The translations under genes and the position numbers were made by a program. From Pseudomonas entomophila (GTDB lineage Bacteria > Pseudomonadota > Gammaproteobacteria > Pseudomonadales > Pseudomonadaceae), in contig NZ_JARGCS010000008.1 in NCBI RefSeq assembly GCF_029193575.1, positions 62,001 through 126,000 on the forward strand: a stretch of DNA of 64,000 nt, in the 5' to 3' direction. Shown here piece after piece: positions 26,497-36,180 of the stretch. Under the pieces are notes generated by a model. That model was given only the letters and a program-made list of their open reading frames with translations. It did not search any database and was not told where the DNA came from. Position 1 is the first letter of the stretch. Every line of letters begins with the position of its first letter.

Positions 26497-28398
26497 GTGA
26501 GCCAGACCGCAACCGTTGAGAGCCCTACCCACGCCGGCAAGCCCGCCGGCCTTGCCATGCTGATCGCCGCCGTCGGCGTGGTCTACGGCGACATCGGCAC
26601 CAGTCCGCTCTACACCCTCAAGGAAGTGTTCAACGGCCATTTCGGCGTGCAGGCCAACGCCGAAGGCGTGCTCGGCATCCTGTCGCTGGTGTTCTGGTCG
26701 CTGGTCTGGGTGGTGTCGATCAAGTACGTGCTGTTCACCCTGCGCGCCAGCAACCAGGGCGAGGGTGGCATCATGGCCCTCACCGCGCTGGCGCGCCGCG
26801 CCGCGAGGCCCTACCCGCGGTTGAGCCGGGTGCTGGTATTGCTGGGCCTGTTCGGCGCCGCCTTGTTCTATGGCGACAGCATGATCACCCCGGCCATTTC
26901 CGTGTTGTCGGCGGTCGAGGGGTTGCAGCTGGGCATCGAGGGCATCGACCACTGGGTGGTGCCGTTGTCGGTGCTGGTGCTGGTGGGCTTGTTCATCATC
27001 CAGAAGCACGGCACCGCGCGCATCGGCACCTTGTTCGGGCCAGTGATGGTGCTGTGGTTCGTGGTGCTCGGCGCGCTGGGCGTGCATGGCATCGTGCAGC
27101 GGCCGGAAGTGTTGCAGGCACTGAACCCCGCGTGGGGCGTGCAGTTCTTCGTGGTGCACCCGGGCATCGGCGTGGCGATCCTCGGTGCGGTGGTGCTGGC
27201 GCTGACCGGCGCCGAGGCGTTGTACGCCGACATGGGCCACTTCGGCCGCAAGCCCATTGCCCGCGCCTGGTTCCTGCTGGTGCTGCCGGGCCTGGTGCTG
27301 AACTACTTCGGCCAGGGCGCGCTGATCCTCAACGACCCCAGCACCGTGCGCAACCCGTTCTACCTGTTGGCGCCGGACTGGGCGCTGCTGCCGATGGTGG
27401 CGCTGGCCACGCTGGCGACCATCATCGCCTCGCAGGCGGTCATTTCCGGCGCCTTCTCGCTGACCCGCCAGGCCATCCAGCTGGGCTACGTGCCGCGCAT
27501 GTTCATCCAGCACACCTCCAGCGAAGAGCAGGGGCAGATCTACATCGGCATGGTCAACTGGGCGCTGATGGTCGGCGTGGTGCTGCTGGTGGTCGGCTTC
27601 GAGTCGTCCAGCGCGCTGGCCGCGGCCTACGGCGTGGCGGTGACTGGCACCATGCTGATCACCACATTGCTGGTCTCGGCGGTGGTGCTGCTGTTGTGGA
27701 AGACCCCACGCTGGCTGGCGATTCCCTTGTTGCTGGGCTTCTTGCTGGTGGACAGCCTGTACTTCGCGGCCAACGCGCCGAAGATCCTGCAGGGTGGCGC
27801 GTTCCCGGTGGTCGCGGGCCTGGCGCTGTTCGTGCTGATGACCACCTGGAAGCGTGGGCGCAGCATCATCGTCGAGCGGCTGGATGAAACCGCGCTGCCG
27901 TTGCCGCTGTTCATCGCCAGCGTCCAGGCACAGCCGCCGCACCGGGTGCAAGGCACGGCGGTGTTCCTCACCGCGCGCAGCGATGCCGTGCCGCACGCGC
28001 TGCTGCACAACCTCTTGCACAACCAGGTGCTGCACGAGCAGGTGGTGTTGCTGACGGTGGTGTCTGAGGACTCGCCACGGGTCAGCGTGAACGAGCGCTT
28101 CGCGGTCGAGGCATTCGGCGCAGGCTTCTTCCGGGTCAGCCTGCATTTCGGCTTCATGGAAGAGCCCGACGTGCCGCTCGCCCTTAGCCAGTGCCGCGCC
28201 GCCGAGCTGGATTTCAGCCCCATGCGCACCACCTATTTCCTGAGCCGCGAGACGGTGATCCCGACCCAGCGCATCGGCATGGCGAAGTGGCGCGAGCACT
28301 TGTTCGCCTTCCTGTTGAAGAACGCCAACAGCAATCTCAGGTATTTCAAACTACCGCTGAACCGGGTGATCGAACTGGGTACCCAGGTCGAGATGTGA
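26497..28398 (+). CDS. kup: Potassium uptake protein Kup
   Basis: Proton-coupled potassium symporter of the KUP/HAK/KT family, 633 residues. The first membrane segment carries the signature [18 protein letters not shown]. About twelve segments follow, with conserved [18 protein letters not shown] and [16 protein letters not shown] motifs. The C-terminal cytoplasmic domain (about 455-633) includes [20 protein letters not shown]. The start is GTG at 26497 (product MSQTATVES). The protein looks complete. An imperfect GC hairpin at 28411-28432 lies after the stop, without a U-tract. Confidence 0.95.
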   Translation: MSQTATVESPTHAGKPAGLAMLIAAVGVVYGDIGTSPLYTLKEVFNGHFGVQANAEGVLGILSLVFWSLVWVVSIKYVLFTLRASNQGEGGIMALTALARRAARPYPRLSRVLVLLGLFGAALFYGDSMITPAISVLSAVEGLQLGIEGIDHWVVPLSVLVLVGLFIIQKHGTARIGTLFGPVMVLWFVVLGALGVHGIVQRPEVLQALNPAWGVQFFVVHPGIGVAILGAVVLALTGAEALYADMGHFGRKPIARAWFLLVLPGLVLNYFGQGALILNDPSTVRNPFYLLAPDWALLPMVALATLATIIASQAVISGAFSLTRQAIQLGYVPRMFIQHTSSEEQGQIYIGMVNWALMVGVVLLVVGFESSSALAAAYGVAVTGTMLITTLLVSAVVLLLWKTPRWLAIPLLLGFLLVDSLYFAANAPKILQGGAFPVVAGLALFVLMTTWKRGRSIIVERLDETALPLPLFIASVQAQPPHRVQGTAVFLTARSDAVPHALLHNLLHNQVLHEQVVLLTVVSEDSPRVSVNERFAVEAFGAGFFRVSLHFGFMEEPDVPLALSQCRAAELDFSPMRTTYFLSRETVIPTQRIGMAKWREHLFAFLLKNANSNLRYFKLPLNRVIELGTQVEM

Positions 28399-28478
28399 CG
28401 CGTATCGACGGCCCCTGGGTTCAGCCCGGGGCTGGTTAACTGGCAGAATCTCCGGGTTAGCCTTACTTGGAGACCCCC

Positions 28479-30332
28479 ATGCTGCGTGTATTCGAACGCT
28501 GGCTCGACCCTTTCCCCCCTGACGAAGCCCCACCGCCACCGATGGGCCTGGCGCGGTTCATGTGGGCCTGCACGCGCGGCGCCCGTGGTTACATCCTCGC
28601 ATTGGCGTTGCTCAGCGCGGCGGTGTCGATCTACGAAGCCTGGTTGTTCGCCTTCCTCGGGCAGGTGGTCGACCTGCTGTCGTCCTGGCAGGCCGGCGCC
28701 GCGGTGAGCGGGCAGGAGAGCAGGGTGCTGTGGGGTGTCGCCCTGGTGCTGGTCACCAGCATCGGCCTGGTGGCGCTGCGCACCCTGGTGCAGCACCAGG
28801 TGCTGGCGATCAACCTGCCGCTGCGCCTGCGCTGGGACTTCCACCGCCTGATGTTGCGCCAGAGCCTGTCGTTCTTTTCCGACGAGTTCTCCGGCCGGGT
28901 CACCACCAAGGTGATGCAGACCGCGCTGGCCGTGCGCGAGGTGCTGTTCACCCTGATCGAGATCCTCCCGGGGATCGGCGTGTACTTCGTGGCGATCATC
29001 GCCCTGGCCGGTGGCTTCGCGCTCAAGCTGATGCTGCCGTTCCTGGCCTGGGTGGCCTTGTTCGGGCTGACCATGGTGTATTTCGTGCCGCGCCTGGGGC
29101 AGGTGGGGCAGGAGCAGGCGCATGCGCGCTCATCGATGACCGGGCGGGTGTCGGACGCCTACACCAACATCACCACCGTGAAGCTGTTTTCCCATTCCAA
29201 GCGCGAGGCGCACTTCGCCCGCGCGGCGATGGAGGACTTCAAGCACACCGGCTTTCGCCAGATGCGCCTGGTCAGCCAGTTCGAGATCGTCAACCAGGCG
29301 CTGGTGGTCGGCCTGATCCTCGCTGCGGGTGGCTACGCACTGTGGCTGTGGCACCAGGGCGAGGTCGGCGCCGGCGCGGTGGCGGCGATCACCGCCATGG
29401 CGCTGCGCATCAATGGCATGTCGCACTGGATCATGTGGCAGATGACTTCGCTGTTCGAGAACATCGGCACCGTGCAGGACGGCATGGCGACCCTGACCTG
29501 CGGCCCCAAGGTGCAGGACGCGCCGGGTGCCGGCGTGCTGCAGACCCATGGCGGGGCGGTGAGCTTCGACAACGTCAGCTTCAACTACAACGGCGAGCGC
29601 CAGGTGCTCGACGGCTTGAGCCTGGACATCCGCCCGGGCGAGAAGATCGGCCTGGTCGGCCGTTCCGGTGCTGGCAAGTCGACGCTGATCAACCTGCTGC
29701 TGCGCTTCTACGACGTCGACAGCGGGCAGATCCGCATCGATGGGCAGGACATCGCCCTGGTCACCCAGGACAGCCTGCGCAGCGCCATCGGCATGGTCAC
29801 CCAGGACACGTCGCTGCTGCACCGCTCGATCCGCGACAACATCGCCTATGGCCGCCCCGAGGCCAGCGATGCGCAGGTCCAGCGCGCCGCCGCCAGTGCC
29901 CAGGCCGATGGGTTCATTCGCCAATTGAGCGACCGCCAGGGCCACAGCGGCTACGACACCCTGGTGGGCGAGCGTGGCATCAAGCTCTCCGGTGGCCAGC
30001 GCCAGCGCATCGCCATTGCCCGGGTGATGCTCAAGAACGCACCGATCCTGCTGCTCGACGAAGCCACCAGCGCGCTGGATTCGGAGGTCGAGGTGGCGAT
30101 CCAGGAAAGCCTGGACGACATGATGCAAGGCAAGACGGTGATCGCCATCGCCCACCGGCTGTCGACCATCGCGGCCATGGACCGCCTGGTGGTGATGGAG
30201 GAGGGGCGGATCATCGAGCAGGGCACCCATGCCGAGCTGTTGGCGCGCAATGGCACCTATGCGCGGTTGTGGCAGCACCAGAGTGGTGGGTTCCTTGGGG
30301 AGGACAAGGGGGTGGTGGAAGCCATCGAGTAG
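28479..30332 (+). CDS. ABC exporter with fused membrane and ATPase domains (half-transporter)
   Basis: A 617-residue half-transporter, type IV ABC exporter fold, probably a homodimer. Six membrane helices (about 30-320) are followed by the nucleotide-binding domain with Walker A GRSGAGKST, Q-loop VTQDTSLL, signature LSGGQRQRI, Walker B ILLLDEATSALDSE and switch histidine IAHRLS. It resembles the uncharacterised multidrug/lipid exporters of the MdlB/MsbA type. I start at ATG 28479 with GGAG upstream; an in-frame TTG at 28467 is less likely. It follows kup by 80 bases and may be read through from it. The substrate is unknown. Confidence 0.9.
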   Translation: MLRVFERWLDPFPPDEAPPPPMGLARFMWACTRGARGYILALALLSAAVSIYEAWLFAFLGQVVDLLSSWQAGAAVSGQESRVLWGVALVLVTSIGLVALRTLVQHQVLAINLPLRLRWDFHRLMLRQSLSFFSDEFSGRVTTKVMQTALAVREVLFTLIEILPGIGVYFVAIIALAGGFALKLMLPFLAWVALFGLTMVYFVPRLGQVGQEQAHARSSMTGRVSDAYTNITTVKLFSHSKREAHFARAAMEDFKHTGFRQMRLVSQFEIVNQALVVGLILAAGGYALWLWHQGEVGAGAVAAITAMALRINGMSHWIMWQMTSLFENIGTVQDGMATLTCGPKVQDAPGAGVLQTHGGAVSFDNVSFNYNGERQVLDGLSLDIRPGEKIGLVGRSGAGKSTLINLLLRFYDVDSGQIRIDGQDIALVTQDSLRSAIGMVTQDTSLLHRSIRDNIAYGRPEASDAQVQRAAASAQADGFIRQLSDRQGHSGYDTLVGERGIKLSGGQRQRIAIARVMLKNAPILLLDEATSALDSEVEVAIQESLDDMMQGKTVIAIAHRLSTIAAMDRLVVMEEGRIIEQGTHAELLARNGTYARLWQHQSGGFLGEDKGVVEAIE

Positions 30333-30370
30333 GTTTCACCACCCCCTTCGGGACGCCGTGCGGCAGTTCA

Positions 30371-31609
30371 TCAGGGGCCTTGATAGCGTGGGTTCTCCAC
30401 CAGCAACGCCATGCCTTGCCCACCGCCCACGCAGGCGGCCGCGATACCATATCGCGTACCGCGCTCGGCCAGCTGCCGCGCCACGCTGTGCACCAGGCGC
30501 AGGCCGGTGGCGGCCAGCGGGTGGCCGAGCGCGATGGCGCCGCCATGGCGGTTCAGGCATGCCGGGTCCAGGCCCAGTTCGCGCTGCACCGCCAGCACCT
30601 GGGCACCCTGGGCTTCGTTGATTTCCACGCTGTCTATTTCATGCAGTCGCAAGCCTGCGCCATCAAGCAGCAGGCGGATCGCCGGTGCCGGCCCGATGCC
30701 CATGACTTCGGGCGGCACGCCCACCACGGCGCTGGCGCGCAACAGGGCCAGCGGCGATATCACCTCGTCGGCGCGCGCCACCAGCGCGGCCGCTGCGCCG
30801 TCCACCAGCGCGCAACTGTTGCCGGCGGTTTGCACCGAACCGGGGGTGACCGGGGCCAGGGCGGCGAGGGCCGCCAGGCTGGTGGGGCGCGGGTGGCTGT
30901 CGTGCGCCACGCATTGCTGCCCGCGGGGCAGGTGCAGCTCGCGGGGCTGGTAGCCCGGCAAGTCGAAGCGGGCGGCGAGCACCGGCACGATCTCCTCGTC
31001 GAACCAGCCGGTGGCCTGTGCCTGCAGCGCCTTGCGGAAACTGTCGCAGGCGAAGGCGTCCACCTCCGCGCGGCGCAGGCCATAGCGCTGCGCGAGATTC
31101 TCTGCGGTGTCGATCATGCCCTGGCCGATGGCAGGGTCCAACAGTGCCTCCCACAGGAAGTCCTTGAAGCCCACCGGCGCGCCGAGGCGAAAGCCGCTGC
31201 GGTGCTCGTAGCTGGCGATGGGGTTGCGCGACATCGACTCGCTCGCCACGCACAAGGCCAGCCGCGCCGTGCCTTGGGCGACCTGCGCAGCGGCCTGGCG
31301 CAGCAACTCAAGGCCTGTGGCGCAGATACGCTGCACACCCAGCGCAGGCACTTCCAGCGGCACGCCGGCATACAGGCCGATATGCCTGGGCAGCAGGTAG
31401 GCGTCGAAGCTCGCCTGGGCCATGCTGCCGGCCAGCAGGCTGTCGACCCGGCTGGCGGCGACGCCCGCGCGGGCCAGCAGGCCGCGCGCCACATGGATAC
31501 CCAGGTCGATGGGCGAGACCTGGGCGAGGGCGCCACGGTAGTCGACCCATGGGGTACGCGCCGCCGCCACGATCGCGACCTGGGCGAATGCCTCGAACTG
31601 CCCCTTCAT
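30371..31609 (-). CDS. aat: Acetyl-CoA acyltransferase (beta-ketothiolase) of the ferulate operon
   Basis: Thiolase-superfamily enzyme of 412 residues. The acyl-accepting Cys96 lies in QRICATGLELL. The C-terminal active-site blocks are NRHGGAIALGHPLAATGLRL and AACVGGGQGMALLVEN, with the second catalytic cysteine. In Pseudomonas ferulate clusters aat serves a beta-oxidative side route, cleaving the ketoacyl-CoA formed from feruloyl-CoA. The main route uses Ech. It is the last gene of the operon, and its ATG overlaps the fcs stop by four bases. The acyl-CoA dehydrogenase gene found beside it in some P. putida strains is absent. Confidence 0.9.
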   Translation of the reverse strand: MKGQFEAFAQVAIVAAARTPWVDYRGALAQVSPIDLGIHVARGLLARAGVAASRVDSLLAGSMAQASFDAYLLPRHIGLYAGVPLEVPALGVQRICATGLELLRQAAAQVAQGTARLALCVASESMSRNPIASYEHRSGFRLGAPVGFKDFLWEALLDPAIGQGMIDTAENLAQRYGLRRAEVDAFACDSFRKALQAQATGWFDEEIVPVLAARFDLPGYQPRELHLPRGQQCVAHDSHPRPTSLAALAALAPVTPGSVQTAGNSCALVDGAAAALVARADEVISPLALLRASAVVGVPPEVMGIGPAPAIRLLLDGAGLRLHEIDSVEINEAQGAQVLAVQRELGLDPACLNRHGGAIALGHPLAATGLRLVHSVARQLAERGTRYGIAAACVGGGQGMALLVENPRYQGP

Positions 31610-33483
31610 GGCCAGGCCTTGGCGACCACGCAGTGCGCGGCGGGGTCGGCATACAGGCTGTCGATCAACGCGGCGCGGCGCGACAGCACGGCGCTCTGGT
31701 TGAGCGAACCCTTGTCGGTGATCTCACCGGCATCCAGGCTCGGCGCCTCGCTCATCAGGCAAGCCCAGGCGATGTGCGAGGCTAGGCCCGTGGCCTCGCG
31801 GTTCAGGTCCTCCAGCAGCAGCTCGAACCGGCGCCGCACGGGCTCGGCCGCCAACACCTGCTCGATGCTGGCGTTCGCCCCCAGCCCTGCCAGTGCGCGG
31901 CAGGCGGGCAGGTTCGGGAAGACCAGCAGGCCGATGCGCTGGCGGTCGGGCCCCGTCACCACCACATCCTGGACGTAGGGTGCCCCTTGCAGGATCACCC
32001 GCGTGCGCAGCGGCCCGACGCTGACGAACACCCCGGTGGAGAGTTTGAAGTCCTCGGCGATGCGCCCGTCGAACATCAGGCCCAATTGCGGCTGGTGTGG
32101 GTCGGCGAAACGCAGGGCATCGCCGGAGCGGTAGTAGCCTTCGTCGTCGAACGCCTCAGCGCTCAACTGCGGCGCGCGCCAATAGCCAGACATGATGTGC
32201 GGCCCGCGAAAGCGTGCCTCGAGCTTGCCCGCGGTCGGCACCAGCTTGATCTCGCAACCCGGTGCCGGCAGGCCGACGTAGCCAGCCATGGACAGCGGCC
32301 CGGTGGTGAAGGTGCAGGACGGCGAGGCCTCGGTCATCCCTAGGCCGGCCATCATGCGGATGCGCTCGCCACAGTGCGCCTCGGCCACCGCGTCGAGACG
32401 GTCCCAGACTGCTTGCGACAGCCCGGCGCCGGCGAAGAACAGCAGCTTGATGCGGGCGAAGAAGCGCTCGCGCAGCTCGACGTTGCGCTCCAGCTCGCCG
32501 ACCAGCTCCTCCCAGCCCTTGGGCACGGTGAGGTAGACGGTGGGCGAGACGTCAATGAGGTTGCGCACGGTTTCAGCCATGCCCTGGGGGGTCGGCTTGC
32601 CGCCATCGATATAGAGACTGCCGCCGTTGTACAGGGCGATACCGACGTTGTGGCTGCCACCGAAGGTGTGGTTCCACGGCAGCCAGTCGACCAGCACCGG
32701 TGGCTCGATGGCGAACTCGGGAAAGGTCTGCAGCAGCATCTGCTGGTTGGCGCAGAGCATGCCCTGGGTGGTGGGTACGGCCTTGGGCAGTTTGGTCGAG
32801 CCGGAGGTGAAGAGGAACTTGGCGATGGTCTGGGCACCGGTCGCGGCAAAGGCCTGGTCAGCCTCGCTGCAGTCGTTCTGCTGCAGCAGGCTGTCGAAGG
32901 CGATGCACGGGCGCTGTGCCAGTGCCCCGCGAGTGAACACCAGCGGGGTCCGTGGGTCGGCCACGGCGAGAATGGCGCGCTCGAAGGCGTTGGCCTCGGC
33001 GGCGAAGATCAGCCCGGGGCCCAGCACCTGGAAAATGTGCCGCAGCTTGGCCAGGTCTTGGGACAACAGCGAGTAGGCCGGCGATACCGGGCAGTAAGGG
33101 ATGCCAGCGTACATGGCGGCGAAGGCCAGTTGCAGGTGTTCCAGGTCGTTGCCCGAGAGGATCACCAGCGGTCGCTCCGGGCCCAGCCCGTAGGCCAGCA
33201 AGGCCTGGGCGATGGCACGCACGTCGGCGAGCATCTGCGCATAGCTGATGCGCCGCCACTGGCCGCTGGCGTCGCGCTCGGCGGCCAGGGTCGCCTGTGG
33301 CGTTCGCTCGGCCCAGTGCAGCAGGCGTTCGAGCAGGTGCTGCGGCGCGGGCTGGAGGGGTTCGTCCGGGCGCAGGTAGATCGCCGCGTCGTCGCCCTGG
33401 GTAATGGTCATCGCCGGCTGGCCGATGGCGACCTGGCGATAGCGCACTGACGCTGGGGGTTGCGCCATGGTTTCGACACTCAC
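31606..33483 (-). CDS. fcs: Feruloyl-CoA synthetase
   Basis: ATP-dependent CoA ligase of the adenylate-forming superfamily that activates ferulate, p-coumarate and caffeate. The nucleotide-binding loop is KFLFTSGSTKLPKAVPTTQG (P-loop-like STKLPK). GLGMTEASPSCTFTTGP is the A5 motif. GYYRSGDALRF and FDGRIAEDFKLSTG form the hinge region. I prefer GTG at 33483: AGAGGA at 33491-33496 is well placed and the resulting 625 residues match the usual length. A GTG at 33558 and an ATG at 33468 are alternatives. The product feeds Ech. The gene follows vdh by about 95 bases. Confidence 0.92.
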   Translation of the reverse strand: MSVETMAQPPASVRYRQVAIGQPAMTITQGDDAAIYLRPDEPLQPAPQHLLERLLHWAERTPQATLAAERDASGQWRRISYAQMLADVRAIAQALLAYGLGPERPLVILSGNDLEHLQLAFAAMYAGIPYCPVSPAYSLLSQDLAKLRHIFQVLGPGLIFAAEANAFERAILAVADPRTPLVFTRGALAQRPCIAFDSLLQQNDCSEADQAFAATGAQTIAKFLFTSGSTKLPKAVPTTQGMLCANQQMLLQTFPEFAIEPPVLVDWLPWNHTFGGSHNVGIALYNGGSLYIDGGKPTPQGMAETVRNLIDVSPTVYLTVPKGWEELVGELERNVELRERFFARIKLLFFAGAGLSQAVWDRLDAVAEAHCGERIRMMAGLGMTEASPSCTFTTGPLSMAGYVGLPAPGCEIKLVPTAGKLEARFRGPHIMSGYWRAPQLSAEAFDDEGYYRSGDALRFADPHQPQLGLMFDGRIAEDFKLSTGVFVSVGPLRTRVILQGAPYVQDVVVTGPDRQRIGLLVFPNLPACRALAGLGANASIEQVLAAEPVRRRFELLLEDLNREATGLASHIAWACLMSEAPSLDAGEITDKGSLNQSAVLSRRAALIDSLYADPAAHCVVAKAWP

Positions 33484-33577
33484 TTGGCTGTCCTCTGTGT
33501 TCGGCGCCTGCGGCTCGCCAATGGGAGCCGGACGCACGGATTGTTGTTGTTCTGGCACGTGGGCGGATGTCGATCGC

Positions 33578-35026
33578 TCAGATCGGATAATGACGAGGTC
33601 CGTTCTGCACTGTCACCCAGCGCAACTGGGTGAAGTGGTCGATCGAGGCGCGGCTGCCGAAGCTGCCATAACCACTGGCCTTGACCCCGCCAAAGGGCAT
33701 CTGCGCCTCGTCGTGCACGGTCGGGCCGTTGATGTGGCAGATGCCCGACTCGACCCGCTGCGCCAGGGCCAGCGCGCGTGACACGTCGCGGCTGAAGATC
33801 GCTGCCGAGAGGCCGAACGCCGAGTCGTTGGCCAGGCGCAGCAGTTCCTCGTCGCCCCGCCCACGCACCACGACTGCCACCGGGCCGAACGACTCCTCGT
33901 GGTACAGGCGCATCTGCTCGGTCACTTGGTCGAGCAGCACCGGCTGCATCACGCTGCCGTCGAGTTCGCCGCCGACCAACAGGCGTGCGCCCTTGGCCAC
34001 GGCGTCCTCGACCATGGCCTGGATACGCTGGCCGGCCGCCGCGTCGATCAACGAGCCGAGCACCGCGCCGGGCTCATCGGCGCCCCCCGCGCGCAGGCCG
34101 GACACCCGTGCCGCGAGCTTGAGGACGAAGCTGTCGGCGATGCGCGCATCGACGATCAGGCGTTCGGTGGACATGCAGATCTGGCCCTGGTTGAAGTAGG
34201 CGCCGAATACCGCGGCATCCACCGCGGCGTCCAGGTCGGCATCCTCCAGCACCAGCAGCGGCGCCTTGCCGCCAAGCTCCAGCAGGGCCGGCTTGAGATG
34301 CCGCGCGGCCAGTTCGCCGACGATGCGCCCCACGTGGGTGGAGCCGGTAAAGTTGACCCGGCGCACGGCCGGGTTGGCGATCAGCCGTTCGACGACTGCC
34401 GCGGCGTCCTGGGGGGCGTTGCTGACCACGTTGACCACGCCGTTGCCCAGGCCCGCCTCGTGCAGTACCTGGCCGATCAGCCGGTGGGTGCACGGGCTGA
34501 GCTCGGAGGCCTTGAGCACCACGGTGTTGCCACAGGCCAGGGGCATGGCCAGGGCGCGCACGCCGAGGATGATCGGCGCGTTCCAGGGCGCGATGCCCAG
34601 CACCACGCCACAGGGTTGGCGCAGCCCCATGGCGAAGCTGCCGGGAACGTTGGACGGAATGACCTCGCCGAGGATCTGCGTGGTCATCGCCGCCGCCTCG
34701 CGGAGCATGCCGGCGGCCAGTTGCACGTTGAAACCGTACCAGTTGGCCGCGGCGCCGGTTTCCGGGGCGCAGGCCATGAACTCGGGGGCACGCGCTTCCA
34801 TCAGCGTGGCAGCCTCGAGCAGCCGCCGCCGACGTTCGCCTGGTGCCAGCGCGGCCCAGACCGGGAATGCGGCCTGGGCCGCCGCGACGGCGGCGTCGGC
34901 ATCTTCCAGGGTGGCTGCGGCCACTCGCGCCAGCACTTCCCCGGTCAGCGGGCTGCGCCGCTCGAACGTACGGCCGTCGGCGGCGTGGCACGCCTGGCCG
35001 TCGATCAGCAGGGACACGTCGATCAT
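33578..35026 (-). CDS. vdh: Vanillin dehydrogenase
   Basis: NAD(P)-dependent aldehyde dehydrogenase of 482 residues that oxidises vanillin, 4-hydroxybenzaldehyde and related aldehydes to acids. The sequence is very like the P. putida/HR199 Vdh: FERRSPLTGEVLARVAAATL, VRRVNFTGSTHVGRIVGELA, catalytic glutamate in LELGGKAPL and catalytic cysteine in NQGQICMSTERLI. The protein ends in FTQLRWVTVQNGPRHYPI. I start at ATG 35026 (MIDVSLLIDG), with GGAGA upstream; the frame is open about 30 codons further but lacks homology there. It lies between ech and fcs. Confidence 0.95.
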   Translation of the reverse strand: MIDVSLLIDGQACHAADGRTFERRSPLTGEVLARVAAATLEDADAAVAAAQAAFPVWAALAPGERRRRLLEAATLMEARAPEFMACAPETGAAANWYGFNVQLAAGMLREAAAMTTQILGEVIPSNVPGSFAMGLRQPCGVVLGIAPWNAPIILGVRALAMPLACGNTVVLKASELSPCTHRLIGQVLHEAGLGNGVVNVVSNAPQDAAAVVERLIANPAVRRVNFTGSTHVGRIVGELAARHLKPALLELGGKAPLLVLEDADLDAAVDAAVFGAYFNQGQICMSTERLIVDARIADSFVLKLAARVSGLRAGGADEPGAVLGSLIDAAAGQRIQAMVEDAVAKGARLLVGGELDGSVMQPVLLDQVTEQMRLYHEESFGPVAVVVRGRGDEELLRLANDSAFGLSAAIFSRDVSRALALAQRVESGICHINGPTVHDEAQMPFGGVKASGYGSFGSRASIDHFTQLRWVTVQNGPRHYPI

Positions 35027-35126
35027 GTCTATCTCTCCAAAGCGGTTCGGGGCCAGCCCCGCAACCTTCGTCCAGTGCCGACTGGCGGGCCGGCGGCCTT
35101 GCGTGGAGGCCGCCACCCAGCGTCGG

Positions 35127-35957
35127 TCAGCGCTTGTAGGTTTGCAGGCCGGGCTTGATGCTCTTGTCGTCGAGGAACTGTTTCATGCCTTGCTCGCGGC
35201 CACCTTCGGGGTCGAGCAGGCGCGACTGGTCGAGCTTGGCGTACAGGTAGTCCTCGTTCTGCTCCCAGGTCAGCTCGCGGCAGCGCTTGAAGCCGATCTT
35301 CGCCGCGCGCAGCACCACCGGGTTCTTCTCGAGCAGGTTGTTGGCCAGCTCACGGGTGGTTTCGCGCAGTTGCGCCAATGGCACGCTCTGGTTGACCAGC
35401 CCCATGGACGCGGCCTTCTGACCGCCGAAGGTCTTGCCGGTCATGATGTAGTACAGCGACTCACGGTGGCCGCAGGTGTCGGCCATGGCCTTGCTGACCA
35501 GGTTGCCTGGCGGGATGCCCCAGTTGATTTCCGACAGACCGAAGGTCGCTTCGTCGGCGCAGATGGCCAGGTCACACGCCACCAGCGGGCTGAAACCACC
35601 CCCGAAGCACCAGCCATTGACCATCGCGATGGTCGGCTTGGTGTACATGCGCAGAAGCTTCCACTGCCACTGGCAGGCCTCGCGGCGGATCTTTTCCTGG
35701 AGGATCTCGGGGCCGGCGTCGATCTCGCGGAAGTACTCCTTGAGGTCCATGCCGGCGGTCCACGACTCGCCGGCGCCCGTCAGCACCAGCACGCGCACCT
35801 CGGCATCCTGCTCCAGGGTTTCCAGCACATCGACCATCTCGCGGTTGAGCGTCGGGCTCATGGCATTGCGTTTTTCCGGGCGATTGAGGATCACCCAGGC
35901 GATGCCCGATTCCAGTTCGACCTTCACGGTCTGCCAACGGCCGTCATAGCTACTCAT
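35127..35957 (-). CDS. ech: Feruloyl-CoA (p-hydroxycinnamoyl-CoA) hydratase/lyase
   Basis: Crotonase-superfamily enzyme of 276 residues that hydrates feruloyl-CoA and cleaves it to vanillin and acetyl-CoA. ESWTAGMDLKEYFREID and MVNGWCFGGGFSPLVACDLA form the CoA-oxyanion pocket. FGLSEINWGIPPGNLVSKAM carries the active-site glutamate, and MTGKTFGGQKAASMGLVNQS follows. I start at ATG 35957 (MSSYDGRW), with GAGGTG upstream; an in-frame ATG at 35990 would overlap the promoter. First gene of ech-vdh-fcs-aat. The regulator is divergent, at 36181. Vanillate demethylation genes are not in the window. Confidence 0.96.
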   Translation of the reverse strand: MSSYDGRWQTVKVELESGIAWVILNRPEKRNAMSPTLNREMVDVLETLEQDAEVRVLVLTGAGESWTAGMDLKEYFREIDAGPEILQEKIRREACQWQWKLLRMYTKPTIAMVNGWCFGGGFSPLVACDLAICADEATFGLSEINWGIPPGNLVSKAMADTCGHRESLYYIMTGKTFGGQKAASMGLVNQSVPLAQLRETTRELANNLLEKNPVVLRAAKIGFKRCRELTWEQNEDYLYAKLDQSRLLDPEGGREQGMKQFLDDKSIKPGLQTYKR

Positions 35958-36008
35958 GTCACGCACCTCGTTTGCCTGTGGGTATGACACAAAGCTAAGC
36001 CGACAAAT

Positions 36009-36027
36009 TAGTTATGTCAATTAACTA
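36009..36027. promoter_or_regulatory. Candidate MarR operator for the ech operon
   Basis: Inverted repeat TAGTTA-N7-TAACTA, a 19-base dyad of the size MarR regulators bind, in the AT-rich gap between ech and the divergent marR-type gene. It lies about 50 bases upstream of the ech start, where bound repressor would block RNA polymerase. Hydroxycinnamoyl-CoA is the usual inducer for such regulators. Confidence 0.6.
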
Positions 36028-36151
36028 TTTTTCGCCTTTTTTTGGGAGCCTTGCGCCGGGTCAAAGCAAAAATCTCAGTGAAAATGGTCTTCTTGGCGTT
36101 ATTGGCGTGAAGGGGATGGGCAGAATTCGGCTAGATAATTACAATGCTTAA

Positions 36152-36163
36152 TCGATCGATCGA
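36152..36163. promoter_or_regulatory. Perfect palindrome TCGATCGATCGA before the MarR regulator
   Basis: A 12-base perfect palindrome 17 bases upstream of the regulator start codon and just downstream of a -10-like TAGATAAT (36132-36139). Could serve autoregulation, but its sequence differs from the dyad at 36009, so it may bind something else or be chance. Confidence 0.35.
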
Positions 36164-36180
36164 ACGAATACGGAACGCCC

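Noticed and set aside
26491..28299. A 602-codon minus-strand frame over kup
   Set aside because: Histidine- and glutamine-rich shadow of a membrane-protein gene; no start signals or homology.
28562..31978. An 1,138-codon plus-strand frame over the ABC exporter and thiolase genes
   Set aside because: It crosses two real genes in other frames and has no coherent domain.
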